DNA from: Alcaligenaceae bacterium
Lineage (GTDB): Bacteria > Pseudomonadota > Gammaproteobacteria > Burkholderiales > Burkholderiaceae_B
NCBI GenBank assembly: GCA_012727555.1
Contig: JAAYGT010000001.1
Coordinates: 1 to 39,550, forward strand
Reading direction: 5' to 3'
Length of the DNA: 39,550 nucleotides
In this document: positions 33,139 through 39,550 of the stretch, piece after piece
Position numbering within the stretch: position 1 is the stretch's first letter
Layout: every line of letters starts with the position of its first letter
Made by a program: the position numbers and the translations under genes
Notes under the pieces: generated by a model
Databases searched by the model: none
Seen by the model: only the letters and a program-made list of their open reading frames with translations
Told to the model about the DNA's origin: nothing

Positions 33139-33864
33139 TCAGGAGACTGTTTGTGCAGCGGATGCTTGATACAAGCGGGTCAGTGCCGCACCGGCCAGGT
33201 GCCCCAGCGTGTCAAGGAATGTGGTGTCCATGTCGTGGGTGAAGCGCTCGGGGTCGTTCGAGCCGAGTACCAAAATGCCCAGGGTGGCCCGTGCTGTCGG
33301 GGCGCGCAGCGCAAGGGCGGCGAGGCTTTGTGCCGACTGCGGCAGCAGGGCGGCACAGGCCTGGTTCAGGGCCGGCCCGCAATAGGGGCGTGCCAGCGCT
33401 TCGGTGTAGTCGCGCAGAGCCGTGTTGTTCGCAGTGCGGTCGGTGTCTTCTACGGGTTCAGGTGACACGCCGGCCTGTGGTGTGTGATCGCTGGAAAGCG
33501 GTGTCTGCCACAGCTGTAATTCCACATAAGGAATGTCAAAACCCGTGCGCAGCACGTCAGTCACCAGGCCCGGCAGTTTTTCTGCCTGTGGTTCGGCCAG
33601 CAGCACGGTGCACCAGGCAGTCAGTTTGTTCAGGATTTGTTCGTTTCCGGACGCATTGAACATGAGACCGCCCAGCCTGTTTTCAAGGTCTCTGGTTCGG
33701 GCGCGCAAGGCCAGTATCTGGCGTTCGGCCAGTGAAATGACCTTGCGTTCGTGCGGGTGGGGCAGTTTCAGGTTTGCAAAGACTGCACTGTGTTCGGCCA
33801 CAAAGTCGGGGTTGTTTTGCAGGAATTCGGCAACATCGTGTGCCGACAGGGCGGTTGACGTCAT
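33139..33864 (-). CDS. DUF484 family protein
   Basis: This 241-aa protein belongs to DUF484 (PF04340), which resembles GAF domains. The N-terminus has the family pattern DVAEFLQNNPDFVAEH, followed by LKLPHPHERKVISLAERQIL and a predicted coiled coil. The C-terminal part (LGILVLGSNDPERFTHDMDT, then TFLDTLGHL) is the typical end of the domain. It sits between dapF and xerC as in many proteobacteria; the molecular function is not known. Confidence 0.9.
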   Translation of the reverse strand: MTSTALSAHDVAEFLQNNPDFVAEHSAVFANLKLPHPHERKVISLAERQILALRARTRDLENRLGGLMFNASGNEQILNKLTAWCTVLLAEPQAEKLPGLVTDVLRTGFDIPYVELQLWQTPLSSDHTPQAGVSPEPVEDTDRTANNTALRDYTEALARPYCGPALNQACAALLPQSAQSLAALALRAPTARATLGILVLGSNDPERFTHDMDTTFLDTLGHLAGAALTRLYQASAAQTVS

Positions 33865-33903
33865 GGGTTGGCTCCGCCGGGCCCTGGTGTCAGGGCGAAC
33901 GGC

Positions 33904-34797
33904 TCAAGTGTGCAGGAAGTCGTGTTTGCTGAACAGTGTGGTGAGGGCGTCGATATCGATTTCACCCTGGAATACGGTGACAGCCGGGCCGGTCATGTTC
34001 AGATGATTGTTTTCCCAGCGTATGGTCAGTGTGCCCCCGCGTGTGTCGACGGTGACCGGGCTTTGCAGCAGCCCCCGACGGATACCGGCCACCACGGCAG
34101 CGCAGGCGCCTGTGCCGCAGGCCAGTGTTTCGCCGGCCCCCCGTTCGTACACACGCAGCCTGATGTGCTGTGGTGTGAGCACTTGCATGAAGCCGGCGTT
34201 GACCCGGTTGGCAAAGCGCGGGTGCGATTCGATGAACGCACCGGTGTTGGTTACGGGGGCAGTGATGATGTCGTCAACCACCTGTACCGCATGGGGGTTC
34301 GATATGGCGACCAGAGAAAGCAGGGCATCGTTGCCGGTGGGCAGCGGCAGCGACCATACGGTGTCCTGACCAATGACGCGGCTTTCCAGGCCGGTGGTGT
34401 CGAAGCCGACCTGGTCGGGTTCGAAGCGCGTTTCGCCCATGTCGACACTGACACCGTCTTCGTTGCGGGTGAGTGTGATGAGACCGGTTTTTATTTCGGC
34501 GCGCAGGGGGTTGCGTTTTGATAACCCGTGTTCATGCACGAATTTCACGAAGCAGCGGGCGCCGTTGCCGCAGTGCTCGACTTCGCTACCGTCGGCGTTG
34601 AAAATGCGGTAGCGGAAATCGGCCTGCGGGTGCGAGGGGGTGTCGACCAGCAGGATCTGGTCGGCTCCGATGCCGAGTTGGCGATGAGCCAGGGCGCGTG
34701 CACGCTCAGGGGTTACATCAAGGGGCTGGCTGACGCCATCGAGAACGATGAAATCGTTCCCGGCGCCGTGCATTTTGGTGAATTTCCAGAGTGTCAT
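33904..34797 (-). CDS. dapF: Diaminopimelate epimerase
   Basis: This 297-aa enzyme converts L,L- to meso-diaminopimelate for peptidoglycan and lysine. The two catalytic cysteines are present: Cys76 ([11 protein letters not shown]) and Cys227 ([13 protein letters not shown]). The opening [18 protein letters not shown] is the standard start, so ATG 34797 is chosen although the frame is open to 34881. Length matches the family. The stop lies 39 bases before the DUF484 start. Confidence 0.95.
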   Translation of the reverse strand: MTLWKFTKMHGAGNDFIVLDGVSQPLDVTPERARALAHRQLGIGADQILLVDTPSHPQADFRYRIFNADGSEVEHCGNGARCFVKFVHEHGLSKRNPLRAEIKTGLITLTRNEDGVSVDMGETRFEPDQVGFDTTGLESRVIGQDTVWSLPLPTGNDALLSLVAISNPHAVQVVDDIITAPVTNTGAFIESHPRFANRVNAGFMQVLTPQHIRLRVYERGAGETLACGTGACAAVVAGIRRGLLQSPVTVDTRGGTLTIRWENNHLNMTGPAVTVFQGEIDIDALTTLFSKHDFLHT

Positions 34798-34861
34798 GGT
34801 CAGTGCTCGGAGAGTGCTGTGCTGTGTGATGCAACGTGTGTGTTCAGTGTAACGCCCCTGC

Positions 34862-35746
34862 TCAGTAGATGCGAGGCTCACCCTCGGGGCGGGTCTTGAA
34901 GCGCCGGTGCACCCAATAGTACTGGGCCGGATCCGGGCGTATCCATGACTCGATCAGGCCGTTCAACCGAGCGGTAGCCTCTTCCAGGGTGGCTTGCCCC
35001 GGGAAGTCGGCAAGCGGTTCATGAACCGTGATATGGTATTGGCCGCTGTCTGGGTCCAGCTGGCTGGTCACCGGCACCACGCTGGCATGCCAGCTTTTGG
35101 CAATCTGGGCCGTGGCCAACAATGTGGCGGCCGGTGTTCCGAAGAATGGAATGAACGCTGCGCCGGTCAGGCCGAAATCCATGTCGGGCAGGTAGTAAAC
35201 CGGTATGCCGTTACGCAGGTGGCGGATCAGGCCGCGCACACCATCGTGACGGCTGACAAGATGTACGGTGTTGAAGCGTTTCCTGCCTTCCTGTACCAGT
35301 TCATCAACCTGCGGGTTGCTCTGGCGCGTATAGAGTGTGGCGGATTCTTTCAGGTGCAGGGTCAGGCGGGTGGCCGATGCGTCCAGACCCACGAAGTGAG
35401 GGGCCAGCAGAATGATGCGCTGTCGGTTGGCCAGCAGCGCATCCAGGTGTTCCAGGCCCCTGATGGGTGTGGCCGCCAGAATCGCCTCTTTGGGGCCGAA
35501 CCAGCAGAGCCCGCGATCAACAACCGATTGAGCCAGCAACAGGAAGTGACGGTGTAGCAGCCGGTTGCGTTCCTGTTCTGACAGCTCAGGAAAACACAGT
35601 TGCAGATTCGTGCGCACGATGTGGGCGCGTGAACGCATCAGCCGTGGCGCCAGCCAGCCCAGTGCACGGGCCCAGCGGTGGCGTTGCGGGTAGCTCAGGT
35701 GTCCGAAATGACTGAAAACGCGTCTTAAAAGAGAAAGCAGGTTCAT
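34862..35746 (-). CDS. lpxL: Lipid A late acyltransferase (LpxL/HtrB family), HX4D type
   Basis: This 294-aa inner-membrane-associated acyltransferase adds a secondary acyl chain to Kdo2-lipid A. The catalytic motif is HFVGLD (117-122), HX4D, where D replaces the more common E. Further family blocks are [14 protein letters not shown] and [14 protein letters not shown], and [16 protein letters not shown] near the end. It lies 18 bases after a second family member, probably in one operon. The pairing of two such genes resembles lpxL1 and lpxL2 of Bordetella. Acyl length and position cannot be read from sequence. Confidence 0.9.
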   Translation of the reverse strand: MNLLSLLRRVFSHFGHLSYPQRHRWARALGWLAPRLMRSRAHIVRTNLQLCFPELSEQERNRLLHRHFLLLAQSVVDRGLCWFGPKEAILAATPIRGLEHLDALLANRQRIILLAPHFVGLDASATRLTLHLKESATLYTRQSNPQVDELVQEGRKRFNTVHLVSRHDGVRGLIRHLRNGIPVYYLPDMDFGLTGAAFIPFFGTPAATLLATAQIAKSWHASVVPVTSQLDPDSGQYHITVHEPLADFPGQATLEEATARLNGLIESWIRPDPAQYYWVHRRFKTRPEGEPRIY

Positions 35747-35764
35747 GATGGGGGCAGTGGCGTG

Positions 35765-36619
35765 TCACGCCGGCGCATCCTTGGGGCGGGGCGGTGCATC
35801 GTCAGGGATTTTATAGCGGTTGTAGCTCCACAAGTATTGGGCAGGAAAGCGCCTGATCAGGTTTTCCATGGCGCTGTTCACCAGAACAGCCAGGGCCTGG
35901 GTATCCTGTGGAAGAGGTTCCGGCAGGCGAACGTAATGGATTTTCCAGCCCTGGCCGTGGGGCAGGCGTTCACCGGCGGTCAGTATCACGGCAACGCCTG
36001 TCTGGACGGCCAGTTTGCCGGCCAGCGTCATGGTCAGTGCCTGTTTGCCAAAGAACGGCGCCCAGACACCCTCGCCCCCGCTGGGCACCTGGTCGGGCAG
36101 CATACCCACGGCTTCGCCGCGTTTGAGGGCGCGTACAAAGTGCCGTACCCCCTGCAGGGTTGCAGGAACGGCCTGCAGCCCCGACATGTTTCGTGCCTGT
36201 TCCATGAGGGGTTCCAGGAAGGCTTGCCGGGGAGGGCGGTACATGACGGTGATGGGACCATGCTGCAACAGGTAGCGTGCCGTGATTTCAAAGCAGCCCA
36301 AGTGCGGGGTCAGGTACAGAATACCGCGTCCTTCGGACAAGGCATCGCGAACGATCGCGTCATCGTCGCTGTGGGTGCGTGCCAGGCAACCGGGGGTATC
36401 AAGCCAGACTTTCGGCGTTTCAAGAATCATGGCGCCGGTTTCGGCGGCGGCCTGCCAGGCAAACCGTGCTTGTGGGTAACCTGCCTGGGCCGCGTTGGTG
36501 CGCAGGCGCCGCCGGTAGCGACCTGGCCAGCAGTACACAGCAACCCCGATCAACCGGCCCAACCCATGCAGCAGGGGGAGCGGGATCCGGGCCAGCAAAC
36601 GGAAAAAAAACAGAACCAT
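35765..36619 (-). CDS. lpxL: Lipid A late acyltransferase (LpxL/HtrB family), HX4E type
   Basis: This 284-aa protein has an N-terminal hydrophobic anchor (about residues 1-30), the catalytic motif HLGCFE (106-111, HX4E), MYRPPRQAFLEPLME, and the block LPDQVPSGGEGVWAPFFG typical of lauroyl transferases. It ends YLWSYNRYKIPDD, matching the family tail. It is the first gene of the leftward lpxL-lpxL-dapF-DUF484-xerC series. It diverges from metK, with 253 bases between the two start codons. Confidence 0.9.
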   Translation of the reverse strand: MVLFFFRLLARIPLPLLHGLGRLIGVAVYCWPGRYRRRLRTNAAQAGYPQARFAWQAAAETGAMILETPKVWLDTPGCLARTHSDDDAIVRDALSEGRGILYLTPHLGCFEITARYLLQHGPITVMYRPPRQAFLEPLMEQARNMSGLQAVPATLQGVRHFVRALKRGEAVGMLPDQVPSGGEGVWAPFFGKQALTMTLAGKLAVQTGVAVILTAGERLPHGQGWKIHYVRLPEPLPQDTQALAVLVNSAMENLIRRFPAQYLWSYNRYKIPDDAPPRPKDAPA

Positions 36620-36872
36620 GCGTTAAAAACCCTGGGCATCGGGTGGTCAAATGTGTTTAAGAGGGTATTTTGGCTTAAAATGAAAATTGTCGCCGAGTTA
36701 ACCGACAACTTGCGGGGCGACACCGGGCTTTGAACAGCCTGTTTTATTCCGCTAAAGCGTCGCGCCCCTGATCCCGGTGGTAGCCAGGCAGCAAAGGTGC
36801 AACGCGTTTCGTTCAACCTTCATGCCGGTTCATCGCATTTTTAAGTGCAGCCGGTTTTTCAGGGGCGCAACT
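36620..36872 (+). promoter_or_regulatory. Structured leader and promoter region of metK
   Basis: A TTAAAAT -10-like element (about 36674-36680) is followed by a hairpin TTGTCG/CGACAA (36687-36692, 36703-36708). Then GGGGCGAC (36714-36721) pairs with GTCGCGCCCC (36759-36768, two-base bulge), enclosing a smaller GGCT/AGCC hairpin. A weaker stem is near 36794-36820. I cannot match this to a named SAM riboswitch class. The region also separates metK from the divergent lpxL gene. No good ribosome-binding site stands before ATG 36873 except AGGGG some ten bases upstream. Confidence 0.4.
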
Positions 36873-38039
36873 ATGTCCAACAATTTCCTCTTCACCTCCG
36901 AATCCGTTTCAGAAGGTCATCCCGACAAAGTCGCTGACCAGGTCTCCGACGCGATCCTCGATGCCATTCTGGCACAGGATCCCACGGCTCGCGTGGCGGC
37001 CGAAACCCTTTGCAATACGGGTCTGGTCATTCTGGCCGGTGAAATCACCACCACCGCCAATGTTGACTACATTCAGGTGGCTCGCGAAACCATCAAGCGC
37101 ATTGGGTACGACAATACCGATTACGGCATTGATTACAAAGGGTGTGCCGTGCTGGTAGCGTACGACAAGCAATCGCCCGATATCGCTCAGGGGGTTGATC
37201 GTACGCCTGAAGAAATCCTGAATCAGGGTGCCGGTGACCAGGGCCTGATGTTCGGTTATGCCTGCGACGAAACCCCCGATCTCATGCCGGCGCCCATCTG
37301 GTATGCGCACCGTCTGGTTCAGCGCCAGAGCGAACTTCGCAAAGATGGTCGCCTGCCCTGGTTGCGTCCGGATGCCAAGTCGCAGGTTACGTTCCGCTAT
37401 GTGAACGGTAAACCGGCCGAAGTCGATACCGTGGTGTTGTCAACCCAGCATGCGCCTGAAATTTCCCAGCCGGAAATCCACGAGGCCGTGATCGAGGAAA
37501 TCATCAAGCCGTCGTTCGCACCCGGCCTGATCACACCTAAAACCCGCTTCCTGGTGAACCCTACCGGCAAGTTTGTCATCGGTGGTCCGCAAGGTGACTG
37601 CGGCCTGACCGGCCGCAAGATCATCGTTGACACCTACGGTGGTGCCTGCCCCCACGGCGGCGGTGCGTTTTCCGGTAAAGATCCCTCCAAGGTCGACCGT
37701 TCCGCCGCCTATGCCGCGCGTTACGTGGCCAAGAACGTGGTGGCCTCCGGTCTGGCACGTCAATGCCAGGTGCAGGTCAGTTATGCCATTGGCGTGGCCG
37801 AGCCCATCAATATCACGGTTTACACCGAAGGCACAGGCGTCATTTCCGATGACCAGATCGCGGCATTGGTGCGTGAACATTTCGACCTTCGCCCCAAAGG
37901 CATCATCAACATGCTCGATCTGTTGCGTCCCATCTACACCAAAACGGCCGCTTATGGGCACTTTGGTCGTGCCGAGCCTGAATTCACCTGGGAAGCGACT
38001 GACAAAGCGCAGGTGCTTCGTCAGGCTGCGGGTCTCTGA
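36873..38039 (+). CDS. metK: S-adenosylmethionine synthetase
   Basis: This 388-aa enzyme makes SAM from methionine and ATP. Seen are [16 protein letters not shown] at the N-terminus, the hexapeptide-like GAGDQG (ATP site), and the P-loop-like [19 protein letters not shown]. The His, Asp and Lys residues of the family active site are in place. ATG 36873 (MSNNFLF) fits the family; the open frame upstream runs into the leader. A DUF1289 gene and ahcY follow on the same strand, joining SAM synthesis with SAH recycling. Confidence 0.96.
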   Translation: MSNNFLFTSESVSEGHPDKVADQVSDAILDAILAQDPTARVAAETLCNTGLVILAGEITTTANVDYIQVARETIKRIGYDNTDYGIDYKGCAVLVAYDKQSPDIAQGVDRTPEEILNQGAGDQGLMFGYACDETPDLMPAPIWYAHRLVQRQSELRKDGRLPWLRPDAKSQVTFRYVNGKPAEVDTVVLSTQHAPEISQPEIHEAVIEEIIKPSFAPGLITPKTRFLVNPTGKFVIGGPQGDCGLTGRKIIVDTYGGACPHGGGAFSGKDPSKVDRSAAYAARYVAKNVVASGLARQCQVQVSYAIGVAEPINITVYTEGTGVISDDQIAALVREHFDLRPKGIINMLDLLRPIYTKTAAYGHFGRAEPEFTWEATDKAQVLRQAAGL

Positions 38040-38045
38040 TCGCGC

Positions 38046-38360
38046 ATGATCTCGTCTGTGTCCCGCTTCGACCGCACCGTGTCAGGCACTGGAACTGGAA
38101 CTGACCCCGGTTCCGCTGCCCCTGATGCGGCCACGGCCGGCCACACGCCGTCCGACACGTCCGAGGCAGACTCTTACAGCCTGTCGCCCACCGACTCGCC
38201 CTGCGTGGCGGTTTGCTCCACCCTCTACGACGACATCTGTCGGGGGTGCGGGCGTACTGCCATCGAGGTCGCGAACTGGGTGTTCATGTCTGACGAAGAA
38301 AAAAAAGCCGTCTGGGTGCGTATCCGTGCCCAGGGTTATCCGCGCAGAAAATTGCCCTGA
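38046..38360 (+). CDS. DUF1289 family protein
   Basis: This 104-aa protein has a low-complexity Ser/Thr/Gly/Asp-rich N-terminal half (about 1-45) followed by the DUF1289 domain: SPCVAVCSTLYDDICRGCGR with four cysteines in the family spacing, then WVFMSDEEKKAVWVRIRAQG. The cysteines suggest a metal or Fe-S site, but no function is established. It begins 6 bases after metK and may be cotranscribed. ATG 38046 is the first in-frame ATG after metK. Confidence 0.85.
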   Translation: MISSVSRFDRTVSGTGTGTDPGSAAPDAATAGHTPSDTSEADSYSLSPTDSPCVAVCSTLYDDICRGCGRTAIEVANWVFMSDEEKKAVWVRIRAQGYPRRKLP

Positions 38361-38406
38361 CCCTTTCATGAACCGACAGTCTCTGGCCCGGATGCCTTGC
38401 TTGGGC

Positions 38407-38412
38407 TACAAT
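38407..38412 (+). promoter_or_regulatory. Likely -10 element upstream of ahcY
   Basis: TACAAT, 12 bases before the first paired base of the SAH riboswitch. The -35 region 17 bases upstream (TGGCCC) is poor. The placement suits transcription starting just before the aptamer. Confidence 0.5.
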
Positions 38413-38419
38413 GCAGGTC

Positions 38420-38540
38420 TTCGTTCCGAGGAGCGCTGCAACGGTTACTGCAAAGCCTGGTCCACAAGGTTTATTTGTCAGGTCAACCGCTAGGCTCGGA
38501 ACCTTCTCTATTTCCAACGGCGCTCATCGTTACCTGAACA
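38420..38540 (+). ncRNA. S-adenosylhomocysteine (SAH) riboswitch
   Basis: The layout fits the SAH riboswitch of beta- and gamma-proteobacteria. Stem P1: TTCCGAG 38424-38430 with CTCGGAA 38495-38501. P2: CGGTT 38442-38446 with AACCG 38485-38489. The conserved GAGGAGCGCTGCAACGG follows P1 directly, and GAGCGC (38431-38436) can form the pseudoknot with GCGCTC (38520-38525). The class senses SAH and turns on ahcY, which is the next gene. Confidence 0.93.
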
Positions 38541-38555
38541 GGTAGCCGATGGGCG
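38521..38555 (+). promoter_or_regulatory. Predicted expression-platform hairpin of the SAH riboswitch
   Basis: CGCTCATCG (38521-38529) pairs with CGATGGGCG (38547-38555), nine pairs with one G-U, and TACCT (38531-38535) pairs inside with AGGTA (38540-38544). Its 5' strand shares 38521-38525 with the riboswitch pseudoknot, so the two structures exclude each other. A second hairpin ATGCCGT/ACGGCAT (38571-38577, 38585-38591) followed by TTCTGTT may be the actual stop signal. Confidence 0.6.
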
Positions 38556-38618
38556 TTGCAGTCGGGTTTCATGCCGTGCACGCTACGGCATTCTGTTCGG
38601 GGTTTCTGGAAGATAACC

Positions 38619-39550
38619 ATGAACACAGTTGCCGAAGCCGTTTTTTCCGACTACAAAATTGCCGATCTTGCCCTGGCCGACTGGGGCCGCCGCGAAATTG
38701 CCATTGCTGAAACCGAAATGCCCGGTCTCATGGCAACCCGCGAAGAATACGCACTGACCCAACCCCTGAAAGGTGCGCGTATTGCCGGCAGTCTGCACAT
38801 GACCATCCAGACCGCCGTGCTGATCGAAACCCTTCAGGCGCTGGGCGCCGAAGTGCGCTGGGCCTCGTGCAATATTTTCTCCACCCAAGACCACGCAGCC
38901 GCTGCCATCGCCGCCAAGGGTACGGCTGTCTTTGCCGTGAAAGGTGAAACTCTGGAAGACTACTGGAACTACACCCATAAAATCTTCGAGTGGCCCAATG
39001 GTAAACAGGCCAACATGATCCTTGATGACGGCGGCGATGCCACCACGCTGCTGCACCTGGGTACCAAGGCCGAAAAAGACATCTCGGTGCTTGATAACCC
39101 CGGCAGCGAAGAAGAGCGTGTTCTGTTTGCCTCGATCAAAGCTACCCTGGCACGCGACCCCAGCTGGTATTCCACCCGCCTGGCGCAGGTCAAGGGCGTA
39201 ACTGAAGAAACGACAACGGGTGTGCACCGTTTGTACCAAATGTCCCAGAAGGGTGAACTGGCCTTCCCTGCCATCAACGTGAACGATTCCGTCACCAAGT
39301 CCAAGTTCGACAACCTGTACGGTTGCCGTGAATCGTTGGTCGATGGCATCAAACGCGCCACCGATGTCATGATCGCCGGCAAAGTGGCTGTTGTGTGCGG
39401 CTTCGGCGATGTCGGCAAAGGCTGCGCCCAGGCGCTGGTTGCCTTGCGTGCCCAGGTGTGGGTCACTGAAGTCGATCCCATTTGCGCATTGCAGGCCGCC
39501 ATGGAAGGTTACCGCGTGGTTACGCTCGATGAAGTGGCCGACAAAGCCGA
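38619..39550 (+). CDS. ahcY: Adenosylhomocysteinase, N-terminal part (3' end outside window)
   Basis: The gene runs off the window; about 310 codons are visible. The enzyme splits SAH into adenosine and homocysteine, relieving product inhibition of methyltransferases. Visible motifs: [33 protein letters not shown] (substrate site), and the NAD-binding start [16 protein letters not shown] near residue 255. ATG 38619 follows GGAAGA. The extra segment [12 protein letters not shown] marks the bacterial long form. Expression is expected to be switched by the upstream SAH riboswitch. Confidence 0.96.
   Translation, partial: MNTVAEAVFSDYKIADLALADWGRREIAIAETEMPGLMATREEYALTQPLKGARIAGSLHMTIQTAVLIETLQALGAEVRWASCNIFSTQDHAAAAIAAKGTAVFAVKGETLEDYWNYTHKIFEWPNGKQANMILDDGGDATTLLHLGTKAEKDISVLDNPGSEEERVLFASIKATLARDPSWYSTRLAQVKGVTEETTTGVHRLYQMSQKGELAFPAINVNDSVTKSKFDNLYGCRESLVDGIKRATDVMIAGKVAVVCGFGDVGKGCAQALVALRAQVWVTEVDPICALQAAMEGYRVVTLDEVADKA

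Noticed and set aside
36777-36872. N-terminal extension of metK.
   Set aside because: The family starts at [18 protein letters not shown]; the upstream codons lie in the structured leader.
1-39550. tRNA or rRNA genes.
   Set aside because: The gaps between genes were read for a GGTTCGAATCC-like T arm or rRNA segments and none was seen; a covariance search was not possible.

Overview
The window is a gene-dense stretch of about 39.5 kb with moderately high GC content. It comes from a betaproteobacterium, most likely Burkholderiales, family Alcaligenaceae (Bordetella, Achromobacter or Pusillimonas-like). The reasons are the coaX-birA pair, the dacA-dat-ybeD-lipB cluster, the metK/lpxL/dapF/DUF484/xerC block, an ahcY gene with an SAH riboswitch, and a DksA that keeps only one cysteine. 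Species cannot be named from this window. Almost everything is chromosomal core; no transposase, integrase of a mobile element, phage gene, CRISPR array, rRNA or tRNA was seen.

Layout: (1) 1-6592: the end of a methyl-accepting chemotaxis protein, an unrecognised 217-aa protein, a SapC-family protein, and a complete type I secretion exporter (ABC protein, HlyD-type adaptor, TolC-type outer-membrane channel) with no substrate in view. (2) 6581-10985: thioesterase, gamma-carbonic anhydrase, DMT permease, and the lipopolysaccharide inner-core genes waaC-waaA. (3) 11064-13809: GntR/FCD regulator, a 57-aa membrane peptide, and coaX-birA on the minus strand. (4) 13920-22683: hydrolase, D,D-carboxypeptidase, D-amino acid aminotransferase, lipB/lipA lipoate synthesis with an ECHDC3-like protein between them, N-formylglutamate amidohydrolase, a class III aminotransferase, and an AhpD-like protein. 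(5) 22784-25640: cobalamin adenosyltransferase, a CusF-like copper protein, and hslVU behind a clear sigma-32 heat-shock promoter. (6) 25641-26616: a non-coding island of about 1 kb with two inverted copies of a complex nested-hairpin element, each led by a short tandem-repeat array. (7) 26617-32034: dksA, a COG0523 metallochaperone GTPase and zur on the minus strand, divergent from znuCBA, with a Zur box between them. (8) 32058-36619 minus strand: lpxL-type pair, dapF, DUF484 and xerC. (9) 36873-39550: metK, a DUF1289 protein, an SAH riboswitch and the start of ahcY, forming the S-adenosylmethionine cycle.

The most unusual object is the pair of elements at 25832-26045 and 26167-26372. Their stems differ in sequence between the copies but each stem stays self-complementary, while the joining segments are conserved. 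This is the covariation expected when a folded structure is kept, or when palindrome arms are repeatedly corrected against each other. I do not recognise the family. Other points for follow-up are the zinc regulon arrangement (Zur box, COG0523 protein, DksA without a zinc finger), the SAH riboswitch with a competing hairpin, an unassigned structured metK leader, and a SapC-linked secretion system without a visible cargo.
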